DNA of 64,000 nucleotides from TMP-7 sp038212445 (GTDB lineage Bacteria; Acidobacteriota; Terriglobia; Bryobacterales; Bryobacteraceae). The stretch is from positions 62,001 through 126,000 of the forward strand of contig JBBQUM010000017.1 of NCBI GenBank assembly GCA_038212445.1, written 5' to 3'. Numbering within the stretch: the first letter of the stretch is position 1; each line of letters begins with the position of its first letter. Below, piece by piece: positions 18,055-27,398 of this stretch. The notes beneath the pieces were generated by a model, which searched no databases, was not told the origin of the DNA, and was given only the letters and a program-made list of their open reading frames with translations. Made by a program: the position numbers and the translations under genes.

Positions 18055-19695
18055 CCGCCCAGCCTTCATCTCGCCCGCCAAATAATCGCTGGCCCGCCAT
18101 GCCAGCGCCAATATCGTCAACGTCGGATTCTTCTCTGACGCGGTGGTGAACGCCGCGCCGTCGGGCACGAAAACATTCCTCACCTCGTGCATTTGACAGT
18201 ACCCGTTTAACGCGCTGCGCTTTGGATCAGCGCCCATACGACAAGTGGAGTGCTCGTGGATCGCCTGTCCTGGCATGCCCATGAACTCCTGATCGTAGGG
18301 CAGAATCTCCGCTTTCGCAGCCTTCAGGATTTCAGAGGCCTTGTCGTACATCTCACGCATCATTTTGCGTTCGTTCTCGCGATAGCGGAAGTCGATGCTG
18401 GCGATCGGCACGCCGTAGGAATCCAGCCTCTTGTCGTCGACGGTGATCCGGTTGTCGGCGTATGGCAGCACTTCGCCGTACGGGTGGAGCGCCACCAGCG
18501 CGGGGTATCTTCGCTTAACGGCAGATTTGAAATCGGCGCCGAAGCCTGGAAGTTGTTTCGCAAAGCTCGCGCCGTCGCCCGCTCCGCAACCCCAGAATTG
18601 CATGCCGTAGCCGCGCAGGTAGTCGCGCTGTCGACCGTCACGATGATTGAAGCGCGGCAGGTAGACATGCTCGCCGCCGATGCCATCGTCGTTCTGTGTC
18701 GGGGCGCCGAGCAGTTCGGGCACGAAGCCGAACATGTGCAGTCTCACCTGCTCGCTCAGGTAGCGGCCCACAACGTCTGATCCATTGCCGATTCCATTAG
18801 GATGCTGGCGTGACTTGGAGTTCAGCAGGATGCGCGTCGAGTCAATGCAGGACGCCGCCACCACGACAATGCGAGCCTTTACCTGACGTTCTTCACGCGT
18901 GTTGCGATCGAAATACTGGACGCCATTGGCGCGCCCTTCGCCGTCCACCAGAACGCGAGCCACCACCGCGTTATCGACGATCTGCAATTTGCCGGTGGCG
19001 AGCGCGGGTTCCACCAGGTAGTCCGACGAATTGAAGAACGCCGCAACATCGCAGCCTTTTCCGCAGGCTCCGCAGTAATGACAGGCGGCGTGGCCGTTAT
19101 GAGGACGCGTGAGCACGGCGCGCCGGCCCGCCACGATATCGACGCCTATGCTCCGCGCGGCCTTTTGCAGCAACCGTTCGCCGCAACGGGGCGACGGCGC
19201 GGGAAGATGATAGCGGCTGCCCGGCAGTGAATCCTGATCGTCGTCGCCGCCGCACACGCCGATGAACTGATCCACCTTGTCGTAGTAGGGCGCAAGATCC
19301 TTGTAGCGGATGGGCCAGGGAATTTCCCAGCCATCGCGCTCAGCGGATGTGAAATCGAGGTCGGAATAGCGCAGCGACACGCGGCCCCAGACGTTCGTCT
19401 TCCCGCCACGTCCCCAGACGCGAACCAGGTCAAACGGGCGGTTGGGCGGAGTATCGTAAGGAGCCGTCTTCAAGTCGACGTAGAACTGCGGTGGACGCTG
19501 GCCCGCGGCGTAGCGCTGGGGCGCCTCCCACGGCTTCACGTGACTCCAATATTGCGATCGCCGCCACTTGGTTCCGGCGTCGAGCATGAGCACGTTGACG
19601 CCTTGCCGCGTGAGGTTCCAGGCCGTCATTCCTCCGGCCGCGCCACTGCCAATGATCACGACGTCATGCACCGGGGCGGCCTTTTTCACCTGCAT
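18049..19695 (-). CDS. GMC flavoprotein dehydrogenase (gluconate 2-dehydrogenase / FAD-glucose dehydrogenase large-subunit type)
   Basis: 548 residues. ADP-binding VIIGSGAAGG at about 14-22. A cysteine cluster CHYCGACGKGC near residues 205-215 fits the [3Fe-4S] site of membrane-bound FAD-dependent glucose and gluconate dehydrogenases. The catalytic region HEHSTCRMG lies near 482, and a second conserved Asn in EKNPTLTI follows in GMC_oxred_C. There is no signal peptide. Its start overlaps the stop of the Tat-tagged subunit 3 gene (TAATG), so export by hitch-hiking on that subunit is likely. It oxidises a sugar or alcohol in the periplasm; the electron acceptor may be the haem protein encoded at the head of the operon. 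Confidence 0.9.
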   Translation of the reverse strand: MQVKKAAPVHDVVIIGSGAAGGMTAWNLTRQGVNVLMLDAGTKWRRSQYWSHVKPWEAPQRYAAGQRPPQFYVDLKTAPYDTPPNRPFDLVRVWGRGGKTNVWGRVSLRYSDLDFTSAERDGWEIPWPIRYKDLAPYYDKVDQFIGVCGGDDDQDSLPGSRYHLPAPSPRCGERLLQKAARSIGVDIVAGRRAVLTRPHNGHAACHYCGACGKGCDVAAFFNSSDYLVEPALATGKLQIVDNAVVARVLVDGEGRANGVQYFDRNTREERQVKARIVVVAASCIDSTRILLNSKSRQHPNGIGNGSDVVGRYLSEQVRLHMFGFVPELLGAPTQNDDGIGGEHVYLPRFNHRDGRQRDYLRGYGMQFWGCGAGDGASFAKQLPGFGADFKSAVKRRYPALVALHPYGEVLPYADNRITVDDKRLDSYGVPIASIDFRYRENERKMMREMYDKASEILKAAKAEILPYDQEFMGMPGQAIHEHSTCRMGADPKRSALNGYCQMHEVRNVFVPDGAAFTTASEKNPTLTILALAWRASDYLAGEMKAGRL

Positions 19696-20183
19696 TACGC
19701 CTGATGCTCCGGGTGCGTGCAGCCTTTGAATTCGGTGAGGAATGTGTTGCCGTGATAACCAAGCTCCTCAACCAGTCCGGCCTTCGAGGAATAGTAGCCG
19801 TCGACGGTCATCGCCTTCACCATGCGGAAAAACTCTGTGTCCTGCTGTGCGGTGAGTACGACTGTCTTTTGCTCAGCGTCGAGCAAATTGAAGGGACGTT
19901 CGAATTTCTCCGTGGACGCGGAATCGAGCGCCGACATGCCTGCGCGGAATCGCGATGCGAGTTGCTCGCTCGCAGCCAGCCTGCGCTGGATGAACGCCGG
20001 CACTCCCGCGTCGGACGCTCCCGGCGTGTCGGTGCGTGGAATGATCGCGTCCACCAGCGACGCAACCCACTTCACCTCCTCCGCACTCAATACTGGTGTC
20101 GCCGCAACAGACTGCGCCTGCACCTGCGAGAGTGCCGCTGCTCCGGCGATCGTAATCAAAGCCTCGCGCCTGCTTTGGCTCAT
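19695..20183 (-). CDS. Gluconate 2-dehydrogenase subunit 3 family protein (Tat-exported small subunit)
   Basis: 162 residues. N-terminal SRREALITIAGAAALSQVQA is a Tat signal. The mature part shows the subunit-3 pattern: LSAEEVKWVASLVDAIIPRTDTPGA, then a helical bundle ending in YHGNTFLTEFKGCTHPEH. In characterised dehydrogenases this subunit carries the folded flavoprotein through the Tat pore and stabilises it. It overlaps the upstream DUF1501 stop (ATGA) and the downstream GMC start, so stoichiometric translation is expected. Confidence 0.9.
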   Translation of the reverse strand: MSQSRREALITIAGAAALSQVQAQSVAATPVLSAEEVKWVASLVDAIIPRTDTPGASDAGVPAFIQRRLAASEQLASRFRAGMSALDSASTEKFERPFNLLDAEQKTVVLTAQQDTEFFRMVKAMTVDGYYSSKAGLVEELGYHGNTFLTEFKGCTHPEHQA

Positions 20184-21568
20184 GCGAACAGCTCCATTCT
20201 CGGCTTGCCCTTTCCATCCTTGGTGACGTGGAACGGCCTCTGTTCCACCGAGTAGGCGAGATCGGCCGGAATGCCCATCGCGCGGTAAATCGTGGCGTGC
20301 AGATCCTCAATGCGGATTGGATCCTTGACAACCTTGCACGGGCGTTCATCAGCCGTTTCGCCGTATAAAAAGCCGCGCTTCATGCCCCCGCCGAACATCA
20401 GCACGCAGCCCGCCTCAGTGAAGTGCCTGTGCATCCCGTAGTGCTTGGTGGCCGTCATCACCTCGGGCACTGTTACCTGGTTCTGCACTTCAAAGCCGGG
20501 TTTGCCTTCGGTCATCATGTCGCGGCCGAATTCGGTGGCGACCACGATCAGCGTGCGATCGAGCAGTCCGCGCCTTTCGAGATCTAGCACCAACTGCGAC
20601 ACTGGACCGTCGATGGACTGCTTCAGCGCAACCATGCGCTCATGACCGTTCTCGTGCGTGTCCCAGTAGCGAAATGGCACGTACTCTGTTGTGACTTCGA
20701 TAAAACGTGCGCCCGCTTCGGTGAGCCGGCGCGCCAGCAGGCAGCCCAGGCCAAAGCGGCCGGTGTTGTAGAGGTCGTAGCTTTCCTTCGGCTCGAGCGA
20801 CAGATCGAACGCCTTCGAGGCCGGCGAGTTGAGCAGACGATGGGCGTTCTCGATGCTGCGTACGAATGACTCCTTTTGGAAATCACTGGAGCCGCGCAGA
20901 ATCGGATTGGCGTCGAGCATCTTCCGGTACAGTTGCTCGCGCCGCTGGAAGCGCGACACCGTCATCCCGGCGGGTGGCTGGACCGTTGTCGCCGCCTCGG
21001 CAGGATCGGGAATCATGAAAGGTCCATGCTCGCTGCCGAGGAATCCGGCCGTATGGAAAGCCTTGAGCGAGTCGCTTTCGGCCCCGATTTCCATGTTCTG
21101 TCCGATGTCGAGGAAGGCAGGCATGTCGGGGTTCTTAGGTCCAAGCGTCCGTGAAATGACGCTGCCGATGTGCGGCGCGGCCACCGATAGGGGCGGCGCG
21201 TAGCCTGTGTGCCAGTGATACTGATGGCGCGAATGTAGGATAAATCCGAGGTCGCCGGCCTGGTAGCCGCGGATCAGCGTCCCGCGGTCCATCACCTTTG
21301 CGATACGTTCGAGGCCTTCCGAGAACTTGATGTCGTCAACGGCCGTGTCGATCGGCTTGAACGTCGAGAGAACGCGCTTCGACTCCATGCCGGGCTCATA
21401 CGCCGTGTATTTCTTGGGATCGAAAGTCTCGGTCTGCGCCATGCCGCCCGCCATCCACAGCACGATGAGTGTGTCGGCGGTGGGCTTGATCGGCGGCGAG
21501 TCCGCGCCGTGCAGCGTACGCGCAAACGTTGCGCCCGCACACATCTTCAGCAAATCGCGTCGATTCAT
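20180..21568 (-). CDS. DUF1501 protein, second copy
   Basis: 462 residues. NRRDLLKMCAG at the N-terminus is a Tat signal. DUF1501 marks: LWMAGGMAQTETFDPK, HSRHQYHWHTG, YWDTHENGHERM, ATEFGRDMM and KHYGMHRHF, giving the metal-ligand set of the alkaline-phosphatase-like fold. Only distantly similar to the copy at 5210-6592. It starts 4 bases after the DUF1549/1553 stop and overlaps the subunit-3 start by 4, so here the pair is embedded in a dehydrogenase operon. Function unknown; it could be a scaffold or hydrolase for the same substrate. Confidence 0.88.
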   Translation of the reverse strand: MNRRDLLKMCAGATFARTLHGADSPPIKPTADTLIVLWMAGGMAQTETFDPKKYTAYEPGMESKRVLSTFKPIDTAVDDIKFSEGLERIAKVMDRGTLIRGYQAGDLGFILHSRHQYHWHTGYAPPLSVAAPHIGSVISRTLGPKNPDMPAFLDIGQNMEIGAESDSLKAFHTAGFLGSEHGPFMIPDPAEAATTVQPPAGMTVSRFQRREQLYRKMLDANPILRGSSDFQKESFVRSIENAHRLLNSPASKAFDLSLEPKESYDLYNTGRFGLGCLLARRLTEAGARFIEVTTEYVPFRYWDTHENGHERMVALKQSIDGPVSQLVLDLERRGLLDRTLIVVATEFGRDMMTEGKPGFEVQNQVTVPEVMTATKHYGMHRHFTEAGCVLMFGGGMKRGFLYGETADERPCKVVKDPIRIEDLHATIYRAMGIPADLAYSVEQRPFHVTKDGKGKPRMELFA

Positions 21569-21572
21569 ATGG

Positions 21573-23462
21573 CTACCGTATGTACTGAAACTCGGGGCTC
21601 ATCACGACGGCCCACAACAAATCCTGAAGCGATTCCGGCGTGGTCTGCGTGCCCAGGATTTCGCGTGCCACCCTCGCCTCTTTGGGCGACGCATCACGAG
21701 CCAGCGCGAATCTGTAAACGCGCTCGAGCAGTTGCTTCTGAGAGAGCGCGACCAGAGAAACAGGCTCCACCGGTCGCAGCCCGGTAACGGTCAGCAACCG
21801 GGTGAGGTCGGGCTTCTCGCCGAATACAAAAAACCGGACTGTGGCATTGATATCTGAACTGGTGGCCGCGGGATCGATCGCCACCTTCGCGCGAAAACGA
21901 GAGTAGCCTTTGCCGCGCAGATCCAGCTTCAGATCGGCCGGCAGTGCGAGCGCGCCGGCCTCCGCGATTTGGCGAACGGCGCCATCCGAGCCAACCAGTT
22001 CGGCATCCATGAAGCCGCCAAGGGCCTTCGACGGATCGTAGGAGTCGACATCCACCATGAGCAGATGCAATTCGTTGATGCCCGTGATATCGACGTCCAC
22101 TGCCGGCTGGTTCTTCACGCCGCTCATGCGACCGCTGTCGAACAAACTGCGCGGCGCTTCAGCCAGTTGCCCGAGCATGCGACGCGAGCCACGGTCAAGC
22201 AGAGACGCGAGCGTACTACCGTTCACTAATTCCAACGCCTGGAGCGTCGTTGGCTGCGTCAAGCGGACTGTCGTCACCTGGTCGCGTATGGGCCGCCCTA
22301 GCGCGCGAGAGAGGCTGGACGATTTGAACTTCCACTCCCTGGCGTAGGTGCCGGACTTCGTTGATCGATCCTCCAGCACACGCCACTCACCGGTGATCTC
22401 TGCAATCGCGTCCAGAAATTGCTCCGCCGAGAGCCGGCGCGGTTCCGTCTTCGCCGCCTGATAAGCACTCGACGTCATGATGCGCTTCAGCAGGTGTTTG
22501 GAATCGTAATCGTGGGAGGCGAGGTCGTTCGCCAGCCAGTCGAGCAGATCCGGATTGGTCGGTTTCGCCGCCATATCGTCGACATTGGCCACCAGGCCAG
22601 TGCCCATCAGCAGAGTCCAGATACGGTTGGCGTAGGTGCGTGTCAGGCGGCCATTCTCAGGGGCGGTAAACAGCTTGGCGGCGAGGGCGCGGCGCTCGGC
22701 GAGGCTCAAGCCCTGCGGCACATCGCCCAGTTCAGGAAAGAGGAATTTCGTCTCAGCTGTCTTGCCCTGCTTCACATCGCAGCGGACCAACTCGAGCGGT
22801 CCTTCCGAGAAAAAACTAGCCAGGCCATAAGCATCGGCAAGCTTCCATTTGCTGATGAAGCTGTCGTGGCATGAATTGCATTTCAGATTGATCCCCAGAA
22901 AAATCTGAGCGCTGTTTTGAGCGGCCTGCACAGGGGGCAGTTCGCTCGCACTGACCGTTCCGCGCCAGTTGACGCCTGTCAGAAATCCGTCGGGGTCGCC
23001 AGGTTGAGCGGGGTTCAGCAGTTTCGCGACGAACTGGTTATAGGGCAGATTCTCGCGAAGCGCGCGCCGCAGCCAGGGCGTAATCGACTTGCGCTCCCCG
23101 TGATAGACAACGCCCTCGTCGTTGCGGAGCAGATCGTTCCAAAACGTAATCCAGTGCTCGGAGTAGTTCTCGCTGTTTCCCAAAAGCGAGTCGATGAGCC
23201 GCTCGCGCTTGTCCCGCGAGCCATCACTCTCGAACGCGGACAGTTGTTCGGGGGTGGGCAGAAGTCCCCACAGATCGAGATACACGCGACGGGCGAAGGC
23301 CGCATCGGCGGCCGCCGGCTTTTGTCCTCCTAAAAACGCGTCCACCTGGTGAATATCGGTGCGTGGAGGCGCAACTGAAGTCGGGGCAAGCGGAGCGACC
23401 CACTTATCCGCGGCCAGTCCCAGTCCAGCAGCAAGTATGGCGCTAGAAATCGCAAAGCGCAT
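21573..23462 (-). CDS. DUF1549/DUF1553 protein with CXXCH haem site, second copy
   Basis: 629 residues with a Sec signal (MRFAISSAILAAGLGLAA). DUF1549 about 38-200 (RRVYLDLWGLLPTPEQL), the CNSCH haem-binding motif at 195-199 directly followed by DSFISKWKLADAYGLASFF, then a long linker and DUF1553 including a region like a carbohydrate-binding beta sandwich (about 430-560). As the only c-type haem protein in the operon it is a candidate electron acceptor for the GMC flavoprotein. First gene of the four-gene unit 18049-23462. Confidence 0.88.
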   Translation of the reverse strand: MRFAISSAILAAGLGLAADKWVAPLAPTSVAPPRTDIHQVDAFLGGQKPAAADAAFARRVYLDLWGLLPTPEQLSAFESDGSRDKRERLIDSLLGNSENYSEHWITFWNDLLRNDEGVVYHGERKSITPWLRRALRENLPYNQFVAKLLNPAQPGDPDGFLTGVNWRGTVSASELPPVQAAQNSAQIFLGINLKCNSCHDSFISKWKLADAYGLASFFSEGPLELVRCDVKQGKTAETKFLFPELGDVPQGLSLAERRALAAKLFTAPENGRLTRTYANRIWTLLMGTGLVANVDDMAAKPTNPDLLDWLANDLASHDYDSKHLLKRIMTSSAYQAAKTEPRRLSAEQFLDAIAEITGEWRVLEDRSTKSGTYAREWKFKSSSLSRALGRPIRDQVTTVRLTQPTTLQALELVNGSTLASLLDRGSRRMLGQLAEAPRSLFDSGRMSGVKNQPAVDVDITGINELHLLMVDVDSYDPSKALGGFMDAELVGSDGAVRQIAEAGALALPADLKLDLRGKGYSRFRAKVAIDPAATSSDINATVRFFVFGEKPDLTRLLTVTGLRPVEPVSLVALSQKQLLERVYRFALARDASPKEARVAREILGTQTTPESLQDLLWAVVMSPEFQYIR

Positions 23463-23728
23463 TTCGTTCTATGCTAACAAGCACCGCGCGACCCTTCCTA
23501 AGCTTTTCTTGTTTTGGTGTGCCAGCTTCGCCATCTGTTCGCAATTAGCGTAGTCGCGGGTTGTGGCCTCGAAATACCCCACGATAGAGTGCTGTTCAGC
23601 TTTCGATTCGGGCATCAAAAATGGCGACCGTGAAACGACTCAATGACAGTTACTTTTTGTCGCCTAATTGCGCCTAACTAAGCAGCTTAGGCTCTATCAC
23701 CTTGCCTCAAAATCGAGTAAGATCTACT
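23463..23728. other. Divergent promoter region between two DUF1553/DUF1592 systems
   Basis: 266 bases without a gene, more AT-rich than the flanks. It must carry the promoters of the minus-strand dehydrogenase operon and of the plus-strand DUF1592 gene. The only structured element I can point to is the repeat cluster at 23661-23692, about 37 bases upstream of the DUF1592 start. I see no convincing -35/-10 pair. Confidence 0.5.
23661..23692. promoter_or_regulatory. Candidate operator: direct and inverted repeats upstream of the DUF1592 gene
   Basis: CGCCTAA occurs at 23661-23667 and again at 23671-23677, ten bases apart (about one helical turn). The inverted complement TTAGGC is at 23687-23692, and inside it CTAAG-CAG-CTTAG forms a perfect 5-base palindrome. 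The spacing suits a dimeric repressor or activator site. No dedicated regulator is adjacent, so the binding protein is unknown. Confidence 0.3.
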
Positions 23729-26050
23729 ATGCCTACTGTCGGCCGGTCGCTGATCTTCGCGTTCTCGGCTGCGGTTTGCGCTTCAGCGGCCACGCCTCCA
23801 ACCACTCCGGCGCCGACTTTCGAAAAGTCTGTTCAACCTGTACTTTCAAAATCTTGCACGCCTTGCCACAACGATCGGATGGCGTCTGGCGGATTGAACG
23901 TTTCGTTGTTCCTCACCCCTGCGTCGCTTCAGGAAAATCGCGAGGGTTGGGATAAGATCGTGCAGAAGATTCGTAGCGGTGAAATGCCGCCGAAGGGCAT
24001 GCCCCGTCCCACCCCCGATCAGGTGGTGGCACTCTCGAACTTTATTCAAAGTGAATTTGCGCGCGCTGATCGTAACGTTAAACCGGATCCCGGGCGCGTG
24101 ACGGCACGCCGTTTGAACCGTGTCGAATACTCGAATACGATCCGCGATTTGTTAGGCGTCGACTTCCATGCCGATCGGGATTTTCCTACCGACGACTCCG
24201 GCTATGGCTTCGATAACATCGGCGACGTATTGACAATTTCGCCGATCCTGATGGAGAAATATGTGGCTGCCGCCGAGCGTATCGCCGCCCGTGCCATCGG
24301 CGCTGATCCGCTTCCGAAACCGGCGGAGGTGCAATATCACTCCAAGGACAAGCAGATCCGCCGGCCGGATCTCAGCACGGTGGAAGCTACCCATCGCATC
24401 GACTTTGACGGCGAGTACATCATCAAGATCGGCCTGCCGGGTGAACGAGGCGCGGATGCGAAGCCGGTGACGTTCAATCTGTGGATGGACGGCACAGTCA
24501 TCCACACGATGCAGGTGGAAACCAAGCCCTCAAAGCTGGTTTATTTCGATCCCTACTCCGAGGAGGAGTTCAAACTCATTCTGCCCGAAGGCGATCATGT
24601 GTTCCGCGCGGGTTTTGTGAATGACGACTTCGTGAAGGGTCTCTCCACCAAAGACGCCTATAACAATAAGAAAAACAAGTTCATAAACATGATCGGCTTC
24701 GTCGGTCCCTTTCCGGCGAACGTGGAGAAGGCAAGCCGGAAGCGGATCATGGTTTGCGACCCGAACTCCGGGCAAGCCTGCGTGGACCGGATCCTGTCTA
24801 CACTGGCGCGGCGTGCGTACCGGCGGCCGGTTCAGAAGAATGAAGTCACCGCGCTCGCGAAGTTTGTGACACTTGCCAAGGCCGAGCATCTTTCCACTGA
24901 GCAGGGCGTACAACTTGCCGTTGAAGCGATGTTGGTATCTCCGCATTTCCTTTTCCGGATTGAACGGGATCCGGCGGATGTCACCCGCGTTCACCGCGTT
25001 TCTGATTTTGACCTAGCCTCGCGGCTGAGCTACTTCCTGTGGAGCTCGATGCCGGATGAGCAACTGCTCGGCTTGGCTGAGAACGGAACGCTGCACGACG
25101 CGAAAGTGCTCGATACTCAGGTTCGCCGTATGCTTTCTGATTCCCGGTCCGCCGCGCTAGCGGGCAACTTCGCCGGCCAGTGGCTGGAACTTCGCAATCT
25201 CGAAGGCATGAAGTTGGATCCGCAGAAGTTCCCGGAGTGGGGACCGGAATTGCGCGAGAGCATGATGACTGAGACGCGGATGTTCTTCGAACACCTGCTT
25301 CGCGAAAATCGTCCGCTGGTTGAGTTTCTGGATGCCAATTACACGTTTCTGAACGAGCGACTGGCCAAGCACTACGGAATCGCCGGTGTGAAAGGTGAAG
25401 AATTCCGTAGAGTTGAACTCGCCACCGATCAGCGGGGCGGGATCCTTGGACATGCGAGCGTCCTTACCGTTTCGAGTTATCCCACGCGCACGTCGCCGGT
25501 GATCAGGGGAAAGTACATTCTGCAGAATATCCTCAACACACCTCCACCTCCGCCGCCGCCTGACGTTCCCGCGCTCGATGAAGAGGCGGTAGGCAACGCC
25601 GGCTCGATGCGTCAACAACTCGAGAAGCACCGTGAGAACGCGATTTGCGCGTCGTGCCACAATCGCATGGACCCGCTAGGTTTCGGTCTTGAGAACTACG
25701 ATGCCATCGGCCGCTGGCGCACGAAGGACGGCAAGTTCGCCATCGATTCGAGTGGCACGCTGCCCAACGGCAAGAGTTTCACAACGCCGCGTGAGATGCG
25801 GCTGATACTCAAGGACAACCTCCCGGAATTCGCACGCTGCCTGATCGACAAGATGCTTACCTATTCGCTCGGCCGCGGGCTTGAACGCTATGACCGCCGC
25901 AGCATTGACGACATCGAGCACCGGCTGGCCGCATCGGATTACAAGTTCCAGGATCTCGTTCTCGAGATCGTGCGCAGTCTTCCATTCCAGTACCGCCACG
26001 GAGAGTCTGTGGCCGCGCCCACCGCCATCACCAAGAGGATCCCTCAATGA
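23729..26050 (+). CDS. DUF1587/1592/1588/1585 multidomain exported cytochrome-like protein
   Basis: About 773 residues from the ATG at 23729; an upstream TTG at 23702 is less likely. Signal peptide to about Ala21. CTPCH at 43-47 begins a planctomycete-type cytochrome c domain (EMPPKGMPRPT follows). Then DUF1587 (RLNRVEYSNTIRDLLG), DUF1595/DUF1592 (RAYRRPVQKNE; DLASRLSYFLWSSMPD), DUF1588 with a second CASCH haem site near 640 (RMDPLGFGLENYDAIGRWR) and DUF1585 at the end. The domain order is the standard one. Two haems suggest periplasmic electron transfer. The partner DUF1552 gene overlaps by 4 bases. Confidence 0.9.
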   Translation: MPTVGRSLIFAFSAAVCASAATPPTTPAPTFEKSVQPVLSKSCTPCHNDRMASGGLNVSLFLTPASLQENREGWDKIVQKIRSGEMPPKGMPRPTPDQVVALSNFIQSEFARADRNVKPDPGRVTARRLNRVEYSNTIRDLLGVDFHADRDFPTDDSGYGFDNIGDVLTISPILMEKYVAAAERIAARAIGADPLPKPAEVQYHSKDKQIRRPDLSTVEATHRIDFDGEYIIKIGLPGERGADAKPVTFNLWMDGTVIHTMQVETKPSKLVYFDPYSEEEFKLILPEGDHVFRAGFVNDDFVKGLSTKDAYNNKKNKFINMIGFVGPFPANVEKASRKRIMVCDPNSGQACVDRILSTLARRAYRRPVQKNEVTALAKFVTLAKAEHLSTEQGVQLAVEAMLVSPHFLFRIERDPADVTRVHRVSDFDLASRLSYFLWSSMPDEQLLGLAENGTLHDAKVLDTQVRRMLSDSRSAALAGNFAGQWLELRNLEGMKLDPQKFPEWGPELRESMMTETRMFFEHLLRENRPLVEFLDANYTFLNERLAKHYGIAGVKGEEFRRVELATDQRGGILGHASVLTVSSYPTRTSPVIRGKYILQNILNTPPPPPPPDVPALDEEAVGNAGSMRQQLEKHRENAICASCHNRMDPLGFGLENYDAIGRWRTKDGKFAIDSSGTLPNGKSFTTPREMRLILKDNLPEFARCLIDKMLTYSLGRGLERYDRRSIDDIEHRLAASDYKFQDLVLEIVRSLPFQYRHGESVAAPTAITKRIPQ

Positions 26051-27378
26051 CACGCAAATCCATTCACCGTAGGACTTTTCTGAGAGGCCTCGGCGCGGCT
26101 GTCGCGCTCCCGTTTCTCGACTCGATGGTGCCGGCGTTTGCGTCGACGGTGAAGACTCCGGTCCGCATGGGATTCGTGTACGTTCCCAACGGGATGGATT
26201 TTCGCAATTGGACGCTCGATTATGAAGGTCCATTGAACAAGCTGTCGAAGATCATGAGCCCGCTTGAGCCGTTCAAGCAGGACATCACGGTACTCTCGAA
26301 CCTCACGCACAACAACGGTCGCGCGCTGCTGGACGGCCCCGGCGATCACGGACGTTGCTGCGGATCTTATCTGACCGGCGTTCAACCCCGCAAGAGCGCG
26401 GTGGATATCAAGTGCGGCATCTCAATGGATCAGTTGGTTGCCAACGAGATCGGCAAGGAGACCCGCTTTCCGTCACTCGAACTCGGCATGGAAGATGCGA
26501 GACAGGCAGGCGATTGCGACTCCGGCTACTCGTGCGCGTACACCAACAACCTGGCCTGGAGGAGCGAAACGCAGCCTCTGCCGCCGGTTCTCGACCCTCG
26601 CGCGATGTTCGAACGCCTGTTCGGAGCCGACGCCGGACTCACGCCCGAAGCGCGTGCCCGCCGCGATAAGTTCCGGCGCAGCGTCCTCGACTTTGTTGCC
26701 AGCGACACGCGGAAGTTGCAGTCCGATCTGGGACCGACGGATCGCCGCAAGCTGGACGAATACCTTTCGTCGATTCGCGAGGTGGAGCTACAGATCGAGC
26801 GCGCGGAGAAAGATAACGCGCGTATTGATCCGAAGATGGAAAAGCCCTATGGCGTGCCGCCCGATTTCGCCGAGCACTTCAAGCTGATGACTAACATGCT
26901 GACCATCGCGCTTCAGGCCGACCTGAGCCGCGTGTTCACATTCCTGGTTACCCGCGAAGGATCGTCACGTCCTTACCGCGAAATTGGAATTCCCGACGGC
27001 CACCATCCGTTGACGCATCACCGCAACGATCCCGCGCTGATGGACAAGGTGACGCAGATCAATATCTACCAGATGCAGCAGTTCGCGGGCTGGGTAGAGA
27101 AGTTGAAATCGATCAAGGAGGGCGACGGCTCTCTGCTCGACAACTCGATGATTATTTACGGCGCCGGACTTGGCGACGGCAACCGGCATAATCATGAAGA
27201 TCTGCCGACGATCCTGGCAGGCCGGGGTGGCGGCTACATCAAGTCCGGACGCCGCATCGCCTACCGTCGAGAGACCCCGATGACCAACTTGCATTTGTCG
27301 ATGATGGATCGCATGGGCGTTCATGCGGATCACTTCGGCGACTCCAGCGGCCGGCTCGACGGGCTCAATCTCGCGTGA
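26047..27378 (+). CDS. DUF1552 protein, Tat-exported
   Basis: 443 residues. HRRTFLRGLGAAVALPFLDS is a strong Tat signal. DUF1552 belongs to the DUF1501-like, alkaline-phosphatase-superfamily clan: the first strand has GFVYVPNGMDFRNW, then LDGPGDHGRCCGSYLTG, the middle SLELGMED and a C-terminal GDGNRHNHEDLP metal-type motif. ATGA overlap with the DUF1592 gene makes the two a translationally coupled pair, the standard partner arrangement. Reaction unknown. Confidence 0.9.
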   Translation: MTRKSIHRRTFLRGLGAAVALPFLDSMVPAFASTVKTPVRMGFVYVPNGMDFRNWTLDYEGPLNKLSKIMSPLEPFKQDITVLSNLTHNNGRALLDGPGDHGRCCGSYLTGVQPRKSAVDIKCGISMDQLVANEIGKETRFPSLELGMEDARQAGDCDSGYSCAYTNNLAWRSETQPLPPVLDPRAMFERLFGADAGLTPEARARRDKFRRSVLDFVASDTRKLQSDLGPTDRRKLDEYLSSIREVELQIERAEKDNARIDPKMEKPYGVPPDFAEHFKLMTNMLTIALQADLSRVFTFLVTREGSSRPYREIGIPDGHHPLTHHRNDPALMDKVTQINIYQMQQFAGWVEKLKSIKEGDGSLLDNSMIIYGAGLGDGNRHNHEDLPTILAGRGGGYIKSGRRIAYRRETPMTNLHLSMMDRMGVHADHFGDSSGRLDGLNLA

Positions 27379-27398
27379 TCCGCGCCAAAGGCTGAGCC

